Both the position numbers and the translations under genes were made by a program. Of a DNA stretch of 64,000 bases, positions 12,901 through 25,070 are shown in pieces. The notes under the pieces are model-generated. The model saw only the letters and a program-made list of their open reading frames with translations. It searched no databases and was not told the origin of the DNA. Source of the stretch: Colletes latitarsis (Eukaryota; Arthropoda; Insecta; Hymenoptera; Colletidae); assembly GCF_051014445.1 (NCBI RefSeq), contig NC_135144.1:8370001-8434000 (forward strand), read 5' to 3'. Numbering within the stretch: the first letter of the stretch is position 1; the number at the start of each line of letters is the position of its first letter.

Positions 12901-15900
12901 GTGTTTGATTAACGAGCTCAATTTGCCCCGCGCATTTAACCACGCAAATAATTGAGAAGCATCGGACACATCGATATCGCGAAAAAGAAACGGAATTATT
13001 TTATCGACCAACCGGCAAAAAATGTTAATTGAGACTAATATTAATTAAAACAGAAATGCAACGTTTTGATAAAATGCTCGAAAATAAATCAATGTACGAT
13101 ATTGTTATGCACGAGAATATTCAAAATTAAATTAGCAGAGACGAATACGTTACAACACTTTAATTAAAGATCAATGTTTCTATAAAAAAAAAAACAATAT
13201 TTTCATCGATATATTAATTGCAAGTAATTGAGATATTTATGCTACACATTTTTAAATAATGAAAAACACTCGAACAGAAAATATGGAGAACTAAAATTAA
13301 AAACAAGTGATACGTTTTACAGAATTTTTATAATTTTTAATTACTTCTTAGAGAAGATAAAATTTAATTCTTTTAACTCACCCTTAATTTTGCATGGTTT
13401 TCGTGTGAAATAAAGTAGTAATCCGTTTTACGTCAGCGATTCAGAATCTAATGTGACGAAAATATGGAGAACGTCTGTTTTTATTTGTTTGATTTTGCTC
13501 AATGAAAAAATTTATCGTTTTGAAATAATTTATATATTATAGATTCTATTTTTTGAAGAGTTTTCTTCTATAAACGATCTTCCACGGTAAAAAGTGATTC
13601 CAATGATCGCAATTTACTAGATTATTGTACCGATGAAATAATTCACAAACTAGAAACTAAAATAAAACAAGCAAGAGTTTGTTAAATCGAAAGAACTTCA
13701 ATGTTTATATTAGAAACGTCAAAATCAAGTACTTGGAGGAAAAACAAAAATGTAATTTTACGTAGTTGAATACGTAAACAAAATTTCTTCTGCTTAATAA
13801 TAAAAAAAGATATAAAATTGGTAAGTTCATAAGAAAATTATTAATGTTAATTATTTTTCAAATTTCTGTTGTTGGTGTTTATATTACTTTACCTAATGTA
13901 TAGAACGATCAGTGTCGGAAAAGTTAGTGTTCTATTGTTTGAAAATACCCTAAACATAAATGTTCCACTCCAACATTTTGAAATTTAGTATCATAATACT
14001 TTCAAGAATTGTTTACGATTGAATTAATAGTGTATCATATTGGAGACTAATAATTAAGCATAAGTAGTTAATAAAAATTAATAAAATAATTTAAGAAAGA
14101 ACTGCAGTACTTGTGAAATGTTAGAATAATTTTCGAAGATTCTTCTTTTTATTATAATGCAATACAACATGATATGATTTAGTATTTGCATTTTTATTCC
14201 ATAATAGTTTTCACTTCTTGCTATATGCATAACTTTTACATTATTTTTTTAGTAGTCACATAAATTATACACTTTATTGCACGTACAAAAGCTAAATTGT
14301 TTATAAAATTGTTTACTAATATTCTGGTAACTGTTTCTTTAAGATAATTGAATATAGTTCCCTATTTTAATTTAATATTATTTAGAATGCTTTTATAACT
14401 TGTAAAATAAATTTGTATTGGTTATTATTATGTATTTGTACATATTATTATGTTTGTACAAATATTCTCCAAAATTTGTTTTGCATAAGTAAATTGTATT
14501 ATCAAAGAAGTTGATTGAATTTGATTGCCTTCTAATTCAACTTAAATAGAACAAAGCTATCTTTCTTATATTCCCCAGACCATACATTTTAGATACAGTT
14601 AGAACACATCTATGAATATAGACTACGCTTGTCTCGTAACAGCGAAAGTAGTCCCTGATTTTGAGAATAGTTCGCTGTTCAAGATTCGAATAATTACGAT
14701 ACAAGGCTTGAACAAACACTTTTCGAGATTATTAAATTTTTCCAACTAATCCTACTATCAAATCTTACGAACTTTTTCTGAAGAATTTGATTAGAGACCA
14801 GGAATTGGTCCATTGAACGAGAATTTTAAAAGCGACGCAATATCTATAAATAGCAGATCAGTTTCTAGGAATAGGCAGGAATAATTTCTACTACGTGACC
14901 GTTTCAATATTCAGACACCTGTTAAACGCAATATCTCGACGCCATTTTCGAAAATCGCAGTCACGTTCTCGTATTGTTGAAATGTTGAATTGTTCCCGCT
15001 GCGTAAAACGGTTACGAACGACAATAATATTTATTTAAAGACGATACGAGACGGGGAATAATTCATACACATTGGGGTTACTGTTCAATTGATAGTCGAT
15101 ATTTACATCGTGTATCGTGTTAAAACTCGTACCGTATAGTTTGTCAGCGCCGAGATAACTGCCGGCGAGATTTGTTAAACAAACTTTCCCACGCAAGATG
15201 ACGCATGGGAGGAAGCAGACGAACAGCAACGAACTCTTTCATGTCGGAAAAGAGATAACCACTATAACGTGCAAATGTCTGCACTGGAACAATTCAGATA
15301 CGAGAATCGTGCCGCCATTCATAAAGAGATGTCTCGAGCCACCGAGACAGAAAAATTAGGAAATGAAATGAACAATTTCAGCTAAATTTTCATTTCGATC
15401 CGATAATAACGCGAATTATTAGATTAATCGTTGCAGTTTATATACTGTTACTAATTTGTTTAATGGAATACATAAAATTTTGTAGGAATACCTTGTAAAA
15501 AATTTAGATCTGTAAGGCGTAAAAATAAGTAAAATATAGTGAACAATTTGGGCAAAATTGTTATTCTTGTCACTTAATACTGTTTTTAAAAGTTTTTAAA
15601 TTAATTATGGTAGTTAACTAGAAATAGTTTTATTTGTTGAAGAAATTCAAAATTCAATAGAAAAAATGAGAGAATAAAACCGACAATTTTAGTAAATATT
15701 CTATTCGTACAAAGTAATAACAGGCATTTTAAACTTCAATGATACTGAGAGCTTTTTTTTGTAGAATTTCTGACTTGAAAATGAAATATAGAGTTAGTAA
15801 AATTTCTATGTTATATTCATTTATTATGATTTAGGAAGCAAAGTATAAACCAAAGTATGTATATCGTGTCGCCATTCATGAAATCTTAAATTTTCCATAT

Positions 15901-17183
15901 AAAGTAAAGAAAACGATCGATTTGTTCTATATTTCCAATTCCTTTCGATTCATACCTGAAGCTTCGTTCATTATAGATGTATTTTATTATAATTCCTGCT
16001 TGAATGTAAAATTAGTTTCGAGTTTTTACTTTTAGCGGTTCGTGCGTAGATACAAATAACGTGCGTATTTATCGAAGAAACAGCGGAGTTAAACCTGTTA
16101 GTTATAAATCGTGTTACTATTTATAAAACGATATCGCAGATCTGAGAAACATAAAAATGAAGAAATAAAATGTACAGCTGGTTCAACATTTTTTATTCTT
16201 TTATGTTTTCCATACAAATTTTACATTAATTTTTTTGGTAATTAAAAGTTAATTATCTGTGGAAGTATAAATAGGTATTTATCACAAAACAATCAATGGA
16301 ATTAAAAATAAAATGCAGGTTTCAATTATTATAAAATGCACACGTTAAAAATTAATTCAAAGAATTTTGTCATTCGTTAGCAAAATAATATTCGAAGTTT
16401 ACGTGTAAAAATTAATCGTCGATTTTGAATAATAGCTAATAAGTTGTAACAAAATATCCGTGTACATTTAAACATTGAGACTCAATATGAAATTTGCAAA
16501 TATCAAAATTAATAAAAGTACTGCAAAATTCATTTTATTTACTCTCTCCTTTACTCTTTTATTCGTTCAATTTTTTCTCGAAGTATTAATTTTTTATATA
16601 TATATCATTAATATCGAACAGAAAACGAGGATGATTAATTTTATTTTAATATTAAACGTTACATAGCAGAATTCATCTCGTTTATTATCATTTAATATTA
16701 TTTCGTTTTTGTAAAATTTTTCCTTTGCTTTTACCACACGTTTCGTATAAAGACTGGTTCGTAAGTAAACTTTACAGATTTTTCGTTCAACGTGAATGTT
16801 TACTGTTCACTTATATATTCAGCTTTCATTCAAAACGAATATCGTGAAACATAAATACGACCGTACGCACTGACACGCGATCTGTATGTTTTATTTTTAG
16901 TCGAATCGCTTTAAACTTATCTACGCTTGAAAATATTCGCGTTGGCCGATATATTCTTAGAGGAATTGAAACTTCTGTGACCTCTAACAAATTAATGAAA
17001 TATAATTAAACATTATCCAAATATTTTAGAGTATTTGTCTAACTCACATTTTTCCCTTTTTTTCATCTTTTTTCTCACACACATGAATATCTTAATTTCA
17101 GTGAAATTTATTTATAAATTGCACTAGGAAATATATATTACAAAAAATAAGATAAATGAAAAAAATCAAAAGTGACGTAAAAT
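9991..17183. other. 7 kb of AT-rich sequence with no supported gene
   Basis: Only short ORFs of 60-75 codons with no recognisable domain, apart from a weak helix-turn-helix-like stretch listed separately. Modestly GC-raised patches occur near 11960-12200 and 15000-15370. No tandem array, clear TIR pair or RNA gene was found. Confidence 0.55.
11174..11401 (+). pseudogene. Possible Tc1-like DNA-binding (HTH) relic, weak
   Basis: The 75-codon frame contains SVREFLQSLSIRTVVRKWK and later HLDNRSPEKMFSKM. The order 'S.R..S..L.I..TV...RKWK' then 'kLdnRs.rK' resembles the N-terminal helix-turn-helix and following region of Tc1-like transposases. Similarity is short, no TIRs are seen, and no catalytic part follows. 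It could equally be chance. Confidence 0.25.
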
Positions 17184-17391
17184 TTACTGATAAAATAAAA
17201 CTTTGTGGAATGAAAGCTCATTACTCATTTTCAGAGACACCATTATTATTATTATACCTTTATTATATGTACTTAAAAGTATTACATACAAAAAAAAGCA
17301 AATCAATATTTTTGTATGTGTATTAATAATAATGAAGTCTCTGAAAACGTGTAATGAGTTTTCATTCCAAAACGTTTTATTTTATCAGTAT
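17184..17391. mobile_element. Foldback/palindromic element with ~70 bp arms
   Basis: The left arm (17185-17257) starts TACTGATAAAATAAAAC and runs through ggaatgaaagctcattac, ttttcagagac and attattatta. The right arm (about 17320-17390) is its reverse complement with roughly ten mismatches and ends GTTTTATTTTATCAGTA. The spacer is about 60 bp. This is either a MITE or a source of long hairpin RNA. Target duplication is unclear. Confidence 0.75.
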
Positions 17392-17910
17392 ATTTTAAGA
17401 AACTTTTAATTTTTTTTATTTCATTTTATTCTCTTATTTTTAATTACACGTGTTAGAAAAACTATTACCCAACATTGGTGAAATATCGAATTAATTTTTT
17501 TCTCTTCAATAACTATCATACCATGCGTGAAACATACTCGACCCAACTGCTATGTGTACATCTATAAACGAAACCACCTAAAAGTTTCAACGAGGTAGCA
17601 ATTTTAACACACGACCTTTATTCAATTTCAGTAGAGCCTTTTATTAACCTGTTACGCGGGAACGAGTTATCTCGTGTTTGAAAACACCTCCGCGGCGAGT
17701 TAACTCGTCTCCAAAGTTTGATAATTATACACGTACAGAAACCGTTACGATATCGTTTGTTTTCGTTACCATCATAATAATACATGGCATTTTGCGATGT
17801 TTCCACATCCTTCCATTCATAGTTATTTCGTTAATTTCGTGCAGAAATGTATATCATACTTTTAATGTACAAAATGATGTGTTTCATCAAAAATAGTTAA
17901 AATATATATA
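17392..17910. other. AT-rich sequence, no gene seen
   Basis: No supported feature. A small CpG-raised stretch lies near 17650-17720. Two overlapping short ORFs are on opposite strands and unrecognised. Confidence 0.5.
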
Positions 17911-18968
17911 CAGAGTGTTCGGTTATCTCTGGGAAAAACTTTAATGAGAGATTCTAGAAGCAAAAATAAGACGAAAATCAAGAATATCAATTTGTTGATC
18001 GAGGCATTGTCGAATAGTTATTAAAAAATTTCAAATCACTCACGGAAAAATTATTGTCGGTTGCGGGGGTTAATTACAATCATTTTTGGTGAATAGACAT
18101 ACACCCGAAATCCTACGCATTTTCGAGAAAAAAATTCTTTACCGAAAACATAATATCTGGTCAGAAATTCTTCCTCGAAATTTCATGCAAATGTTTAAAA
18201 TATCATAACTTCTGAACGGATTGGACGATTTCAATTTTTCAAAATGCAAATAACGCGTATTTTAGTGGAGACTATGCAGAAACTCTACAAATTTGGAAAA
18301 GTTATTCCTTGACCCCGTAAAGTGAGAAACCCCATAAAACTGGTCTAATTTTCAAACTGCCATAACTCTTACAACAGTGAATGTATCTTATTGAAATTTA
18401 GCATGGAAGTAGACCTCATGGATACCTACAAAAAAGTATTAGACAACTTTTCCGTACAGTGTCAACTAAATTAGTTATACATGAAAAACGAATTTTTAAG
18501 AAAAATCGACAGGGGGGGTAGGTGCTGAAATTGTTTGGCGAAATTAAAAAATTTCAAATTATTTCAAAAAAATTATTTTTGATTGCAGGGGTAAATTACA
18601 ATCATTTTTTGTCAATAGACATATCCCCGAAATCCTACCCTATTTCGAGAAAAAATTCGTTACCGACAATATACTGTCTGATCATGAATGAATGATTCCC
18701 CTGAAATTTCATGTGTTTCAAATCATTCTGAAAAAATTATGTTTGGTTGCAGGGGTCAATTACAATCATTTTCTATGAATACACATACCACCGAAATCCT
18801 ACGTACTTTCGAGAAAAAAATTCTTTACCGAAAATATACTGTGTGGAAATGTTTTCTATAACTTTTTACCGAAGCCTCAATCAACAAATTAGTATCCTTG
18901 ATTTTCGTTTTATTTTTGCCTCTAGAATCTCTCATTAAAATTTTTCCCAGGGTTGACCAAACACCCTG
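17911..18968 (+). mobile_element. CAGGGTGTTCGG-family element, copy 3 (both ends present)
   Basis: The left end CAGAGTGTTCGG at 17911 and right end AACACCCTG at 18968 are both flanked by TA, which fits a TA target duplication. Long TIRs of about 100 bp run through 'gattctagaagcaaaaataa' and 'caatttgttgat'. The interior holds one full unit plus rearranged partial units (blocks with 'catacccccgaaatcc' or variants near 18100, 18620 and 18790). No transposase frame. Confidence 0.85.
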
Positions 18969-19393
18969 TATGTAGGGGCCACTATTACGTCAACTGACAA
19001 AATTATTTTATGATATTTTAACAAAGGAACTGATTTCTTCCTGAATAAAATAAAGTTTAAATAAAGTTTCAAATGTCTTGAATTTGAAGCTGTCTCACTG
19101 ACCATTCACACTGAAAATATGTGTTTATTGAAATTTACCTTTCAATCTGTATTTTAGTATTAATGTTTATCATAGTTTTTCTCCGAGGCTAAACATAATT
19201 TGAATTATAGAGGATTAAAGCTGACCTGAAGAGTAGTCAAGTCACAAATAAAAAAAAAGTACCATTTAAAAAAAGTCAAGATGATGTCAAGTTTTTATTG
19301 AGTAAAAAGTTGTTTGAAAACTATTATTATTGCAATGTATTGTCGCGGAAGTACCGGAATAACTTTTATTGAAAATGCTAGAAAATTTATGAT
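18969..19393. other. AT-rich sequence, no gene seen
   Basis: Nothing supportable between the two elements. Confidence 0.5.
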
Positions 19394-19979
19394 TAGACTG
19401 CGGATTTTTATGCATTTGAGGGAAATTTAAATTTTCAAAAAAATATGATCGCCTGCAATAGGGAATAAATACTTGTGATTTAGCGAAACTTTTATTTATG
19501 CCCCGTTATTTCTCTTCGACAGCTTTTTCTGCAATCTGTATTTTTACAATATAGGTATAATGTTTGTTTTTTTTGGAATATCAATCAAAGTAGATTACAA
19601 CAATGCAAGCATAGTTTTATATATTTGGTAAACGTTTCGACTTGTATTTTATTTGTGCAATATTTTTGGGTTTCTATTAATACAAGAAAAAATTAACAAT
19701 TTATAGTTGTTTTAAAAAATTTCTAAAAGAAATTTACACGTGTTCGTATAATGAACTCTTATCTTTATAATTATTATAGCGAAGATGAAATTGTATAATA
19801 ATCAGAAATGAAAAATAGTTGTCTAAGATATAAATCAGAGTTGTGCAAAATTACAATTGATATACTCTAGGAATAATAATTACACAATGATTCAATTACA
19901 TTATAATTTATAATTCAGATCTTTATGTAATTTTTTGAAAATTGAAATTTCCCATAAGTGCATAAATATCTGCAGTCTA
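19394..19979. mobile_element. TIR element with TAGACTGCGG ends (MITE-like)
   Basis: The left arm at 19394 reads tagactgcggatttttatgc, then gagggaaatttaaattttca. The right arm (19925-19979) in reverse reads tagactgcagatatttatgc, then tatgggaaatttcaatttt. The arms match over about 50 bp with a few mismatches. Both ends carry TA, compatible with a Tc1/mariner-type TA duplication. The ~480 bp interior has no transposase. Confidence 0.7.
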
Positions 19980-21529
19980 TTGTTTAGGGATAAGTTATGA
20001 ATGTTCTTTCTTCAATATTTTCCTGTTCAATTATATATTTAATAAAAATACCCATTATTTTTTCCATATAATATATTATATTGTATGCTGGATAAAATAG
20101 AGACGTATTGTGTGTTGTTCATTTTTCATTTTTGTAATACTGGTCTTTGAATTTAAGGAAAATACAATACAGACTTTATTTCTTTTATGAATAATTCTCT
20201 ATCTGTCACTGACAATTGTTTTTGTTTGAAGTTCGTAATTCATTCATTTTGTAATTATACTTTAACCGCAATTATAAATTACATTTTAATTTCAACGAAT
20301 AAGGTTTCAGTGATTTAATCGAATTTTTACTTATCGAAAAAAAACCAAAGGGATATAGAAACATTTAATGGAGACATTAAACATTACTGCTTTACAAGTT
20401 CGAGGGTGGTTTTAACCCTCGGAGATTAACGTCCATCTCCTTGGTTCCTTATTTTTTATTCATTTCATAGTCCATTTTCAATATCGGTAATAATACTCAT
20501 TTAAAGTATGTATTTAAAATTTTTTTTTTTATAACCACAATTATATTTATATAAGTAAGAAGCATGACTTCGAAAAAATTAATTTTGCAAAGCGCTGCAT
20601 TTTGTATCAATGCGCCCCATAGCTGAGTAACTTGTTACGATCTTAATTTTTAAAAGGAATATTTAGTATTTACTACAAGTCACACATAAATTAAAGAAAT
20701 ATAGCACGTTGTTTATTTTACTCGTCGATACAATTTATGCAAATATGAAAAGTACTCTTAACTTGTCTTATCGAAAATTTATTTTGTATGATTTCATTAG
20801 CTGCTGATATACATACTACCATGGATGTATATTGAATTTACATTTTTCTGTAATACATTATGTTACAGTTACCAATATATTGATAAAATATGTCTAACAA
20901 TCTACCCTTTTTAATATATAAAAACTAAATTCAATTAACACCATTAATAATAATAAGTGAATAAGTTACTCATTATTCTAAGTTCATGCTAACTTAGGAC
21001 AATCTCAATTAATTGTTACGTATATATATCGAGCTAAAGAAGCATTAATTCACATATAACACTTTTAGTTTACGAACTTTCATTAAATTTTTTAGTCAAA
21101 GCAACTGTACAGAAATTCAAATAGGAAAATTTTTAACCTACCCCTGTGGCAACTTAAGGGGGGATTCTTGTATAACAGCGTTAAAATTTTGAGAGGAAAA
21201 CAGCATATTGAAGACAAAATTTTTTTTGGTATAAAAAATGCTTGTTCAAAATGCCATAGTTTTAAAAATTTTCAATATTATTTGTTTAAAATAGGTTCAG
21301 TACCAGCGAAAACCAACTAGTTTTAAGAAAATTGTTCGTCACACCAAAATTGTTACATCAACTATAATTACAAGACTTAACGACTGTTTAATAAAACATA
21401 AAAAATGTATTAAAATAATATTTTCCTACAGTTTAATGACCTCCGAGTTCCTAAAAGTCTAGTACGATAGAGATTTTAATTCTTTACGAAAAAAATTAAA
21501 ATAGAAACTTTAATTTTGACGTCTGTTAC
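19980..21529. other. AT-rich sequence, no gene seen
   Basis: Contains one GC-containing 7 bp hairpin at 20401-20421 (cgagggt, 7 nt loop, accctcg). No tRNA boxes. No gene supported. Confidence 0.5.
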
Positions 21530-21640
21530 ACGAGACGTCGTGTAAAAGATAAATTATTTATAGCTAACCATTTTTTTTTAATAAGCCCTTACAAAAAGGC
21601 TCAATCTGACTGCCTGGTCCCCTTAATTCGCAATAAAAAT
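21530..21640. repeat. Direct duplication flanking a tandem array, upstream copy
   Basis: The segment with cgtgtaaaag, gctaaccattttt, cccttacaaaaaggctc, tctgactg and cctggtcccctt recurs at 23003-23100 with the same order and spacing. Most differences are single bases. The two copies are about 1.47 kb apart in the same orientation and bracket the ~235 bp array. Confidence 0.75.
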
Positions 21641-21764
21641 TTCGACTATAGTTTTATCGAAAGTATTAGTTGTTAATAAAAATATAATCCAGCAGATACG
21701 CTTTAATCTTAACTAAATAAGTTCATTTTTGAGTTTGTTAGAGTAGTCTTTAGCAATTATTTCG

Positions 21765-22610
21765 GAAATGTGATTTTGGCGATTCATATTTTCTGATCGA
21801 AATTTATGTGATATTAAATTCACACATAAATCAAGTTGTTTCCAAGTAACTTTGATCGTCAAATTTGCAATATGATAAATATCGTTGAGCAACATTTTCT
21901 AGTCATCAAATTGTAAAAACTATTATGCATTTGTCAAATCCTGTATTTTATATACAATCATCTAATAGTTGAAACACAATCAACTATTTCTGTGGGTCAG
22001 GCATGTAATTTTTGATATTCACATTTTCTGATCGAAATTTATATAATATTTTTACACAAAAATTAAGTCGTTTTCAAGTAGCTTTGTTCATCAAATTTGC
22101 AATATGATAAATATCGTTGGGCAATATTTTTTAGTTATTAAATTATAAAAAATATTATGCATTTGTCAAATCCTGTATTTTATATACAATCATCTAATAG
22201 TTGAAACACAATCAACTATTTCTTTGGGTCAGACATGTGATTTTTGAGATTCATATTGTCTGATTGAAATTTATATAATATTAAATTCACACAAAAATCA
22301 AGTCGTTTTCAAGTAGCTTTGTTCGTCAAATTTGCAATATGATAAATATCGTTGGGCAATATTTTCTAGTCAACTATTTCTTTGGGTCAGACATGTGATT
22401 TTTGAGATTCATATTGTCTCATCGAAATTTATATAATATTAAATTCACACAAAAATCAAGACGTTTTCAAATAGCTTGGTCCGTCAAATTTGCAATATGA
22501 TAAATATCGTTGGGCAATATTTTTTAGTTATTAAATTGTAAAAACTATTATGCATTTGTTAAATTCTGCATTTTATATACAATCGTCTAATAGTTGAAAC
22601 ACAATCCTAT
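21765..22610. repeat. Tandem array, ~235 bp unit, about 3.5-4 copies
   Basis: The marker caaatttgcaatatgataaa falls near 21860, 22092, 22327 and 22485, giving spacings of about 232, 235 and 158. The short spacing reflects an internal deletion in the third unit. Each full unit contains ttatatacaatcatctaata and gttgaaacacaatcaact. Noncoding. Confidence 0.88.
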
Positions 22611-23002
22611 TGTTCGTTACAATGAATGTTGAGAAACGTGATATATAGCTGCTGTATTGATACCACAGAATACACTTCACATGCAAAATTATAACAATTA
22701 CTTCAAGATACGAATTACTATATTTAAGTATTGAAACAATCATCTACAATGCTCCCATTTTATTAATTCTATTAATAAAAATATGAATTTGAATAAAGAT
22801 CAGAACCTTAGTCAGTAAGTACAAATATACATTAGTGTATTTTGCAATTGGGAATACAAAAGGCTATCCTACGATAAATTCCGACTAACTACTTGTTAAA
22901 CTACTTCTCTGTCTGCTTAAATTACTCAAGTTAAGGCGCAATTTGTTTAACAAGACTTTGCAATAAAAAATTTGTATTCATATACATTTCAAGCTACCAA
23001 AA
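22611..23002. other. AT-rich sequence, no gene seen
   Basis: Nothing supportable between the array and the downstream duplicate. Confidence 0.5.
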
Positions 23003-23100
23003 CATCGTGTAAAAGGGGAATTATTCATACCTAACCGTTTTTTCTTTCAATAAACCCTTACAAAAAGGCTCGATCCGACTGGCTGGTCCCTTTAAATCGC
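23003..23100. repeat. Direct duplication flanking a tandem array, promoter-side copy
   Basis: Second copy of the 21530 segment: cgtgtaaaagg, cctaaccgtttttt, cccttacaaaaaggctcgat, gactggctggtcccttt. It lies just upstream of the GC-rich promoter region. The duplication may therefore have copied a promoter-flanking sequence upstream. Confidence 0.72.
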
Positions 23101-23297
23101 CCTCGCGTACGAAATTTCGAAAAAAACGGAGATCGTGCGACGCTGTTTGGAAGATGTCGCGGTTCGTAGCGAGCGTGTAACACGGTGGATGGAATGTTAG
23201 TTCCAACTGGGTCTGGCGGGGGGAATCAGCTAGCTGGCAGGGGAATAATAACGAGCCGGACGACACACGGAGCGAAGTTAGAGAGCGGACGGGGCTT
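23101..23297 (+). promoter_or_regulatory. CpG-rich upstream promoter region
   Basis: GC and CpG density rise sharply from about 23100 compared with the flanks, peaking over the TATA box and exon that follow. It contains GC-rich runs such as gggtctggcggggggaat. It is read as the proximal promoter of a plus-strand gene whose coding part lies outside this segment. ORFs on both strands are by-products of high GC. Confidence 0.45.
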
Positions 23298-23336
23298 TAT
23301 AAATTGCGAGGATGTTCGCCGGTGCCGAACCAGTGA
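23298..23336 (+). promoter_or_regulatory. Core promoter: TATAAATT with CAGTG initiator
   Basis: TATAAATT starts at 23298. CCAGTGAC follows with its A at 23332, 34 bp downstream, close to the usual TATA-to-start distance. With the CpG island and the downstream GTGAGT donor, this makes a coherent first-exon model. The start site is inferred. Confidence 0.5.
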
Positions 23337-23636
23337 CACCTCGACCGCGATCGATCGTGCCTGCAACCGGTCGCCGCGAATTCGATCGCGTGGGACCCCC
23401 ACAGAATCCCCGACAATCGCCACGTGTTTGTCGCGAAGCCAGCCGGTAGTGTCGAGTTCGAGCTAAACGCTCGCGGAGAGGGTCGAAGGCGGAAGAGTCG
23501 TAGAAAGGTGGAGATAAAGTGCTCGTCGAAGGAACCAGGGAGTGCACGTCGAGTGGAAGTTTCGCGGATGCGAGTTCGCGACAGGACGATACATCCGGGG
23601 GATCGACACTTGCAGTGGAGTAGCTTCGATTCGAAC
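23332..23636 (+). other. Candidate 5' UTR first exon with GTGAGT donor
   Basis: A ~305 bp CpG-rich stretch runs from the inferred start to a consensus splice donor (cgaac/gtgagtg) at 23637, after which composition drops abruptly to AT-rich repeat DNA. Open frames exist on both strands but are short and unrecognised. The absence of a convincing ATG-led frame through the donor suggests an untranslated leader. The gene it belongs to cannot be named from this window, and its downstream exons are not identifiable. The alternative is a CpG-rich regulatory island with a chance donor. Confidence 0.45.
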
Positions 23637-23688
23637 GTGAGTGATCGCATTACGTTTTCGACCAGTCAATTTTTCTTGAGACGCGCGC

Positions 23689-24560
23689 GTGTGTGTATCT
23701 TTCGTGGAATATGATGCTCGAATCGATGCACGAAAGCTCGATCGACGATCAAAAGTCTTGCAACAGTTGTTCACAATTGTGTGACGGTTGAGAAATTTAT
23801 GATTTATGGAATCGATTTCATTTCGTGCAATGTTTTATGTTTTATAAATGTCATGGATTCGAATATTATAGAAAGTTTGTTAAAATAATACTATTTTGAG
23901 TGTGTGGGTATCTTTCGTGGAATACAATGTTCGAATCGATGCACGAAAGTCTCCATCGACGATCAAAAGTCTTGCAACAGTTGCTCACAATTATGTGACA
24001 GTTGAGAAATTTATGATTTATGGAATCCATTTCATTTCGTGCAATGCTTTATGTTTTATAAATGTCATGGATTCGAATATTACAGGAAGTTTCTTAAAAT
24101 AATACTATTTTAACTTTTTAAAAAGTTGAAAAGTTTGTGATTATTGTGCTTCATTCGGTGCTACGTATCGACAGATCGAGTCGATTTACTTTTGTACACT
24201 CTCTATGTTCTATAAATGTCACGGATTCGAATATTACAAAAAGTTTCTTAAAATAATATTTGTTTGATTTCTTAATTTCTGAAAAGTTGAAAAGTTGATG
24301 ATTATTGTGATTCATTCGGTGCTTCGTATCGACAGATCGAGTCGATTTAGTTTCGTACACCCTCTATGTTCTATAAATGTCATGGATTCGAATATTACAG
24401 AAAGTTTCTTAAAATAATACTATTTTGACTTTTTAATTTTAGAAAAGTTGAAAAGTTGATGATTATTGTGTTTCATTCGGTGCTTCGTATCGACAGCTCG
24501 AGTCGATTTAGTTTCGTACACCCCCTATGTTCTATCACAGATTCGAATATTATAGGAAGT
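23689..24560. repeat. Intron-start tandem repeats (~211 bp x2, then ~158 bp x3)
   Basis: Two units of about 211 bp (23689, 23899) share gaatcgatgcacgaaag, gatcaaaagtcttgcaacag and atggattcgaatatta. They are followed by about three shorter units sharing attcggtgct, cgtatcgacag, tcgagtcgattta and tattaca.gaagtttcttaaa. The shared tcatggattcgaatatta block links both unit types, so the short unit seems derived from the long one. They sit right behind the candidate first exon. Confidence 0.8.
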
Positions 24561-24655
24561 TTCTTAAAAAAATATTTTTTTGATTTTTGTCATTTTTATT
24601 GTGATGGTAACTCAATCTTTATGGAACACGATTTACCAAATCCACGTAAATTTAT

Positions 24656-25070
24656 TTGATTCGACTTTAATCGATTTAAAAAATTAAATTATTACCACTA
24701 TTAATTATTATAGTTACGTCATGGTCAGTGACAAACACGTTTTTGTTCTCGTATCTAAAGCTTTCGACTTCAGAATTTAGGTTATCTTCAGTGATAATTT
24801 ATACTACCTATCAAATAATAATAGAAATATACGTAAGGAGTAAGTTTACTAAAATATAAAATAATATTGTTCTGATTTTTAAATTTCCTCGTAAACTTAT
24901 TCGATTCGATTTTGAATGCATTTTTGATCGATTACCATTATTAATTATTATAGTAATAATTATTACAGTGACTTTCGATTTCAGAATTTAGGTCGTCTTC
25001 GGTGATAATCTATAGTATCTATCAAATAATGATAATAATACAAGTATGTGTAAGGAGGAAGTTTTAGCAA
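24656..25070. repeat. Degenerate tandem duplication, ~238 bp
   Basis: Two diverged blocks share ttattcgattcgattt or variants, attattaattattatag, tttcagaatttaggt, cttc.gtgataat and ctatcaaataatgataat (near 24656-24850 and 24898-25065). Noncoding, possibly intronic. Confidence 0.6.

Noticed and set aside
20401..20421. GC hairpin near a gttcga sequence, suggesting a tRNA arm
   Set aside because: No A box, anticodon stem or acceptor stem at proper spacing. It is a lone 7 bp hairpin.
23185..23774. Cluster of overlapping ORFs (65-117 codons) around 23.2-23.7 kb
   Set aside because: High GC lowers stop frequency in all frames. None has a recognisable domain, and the stretch fits a promoter plus 5' UTR exon better.
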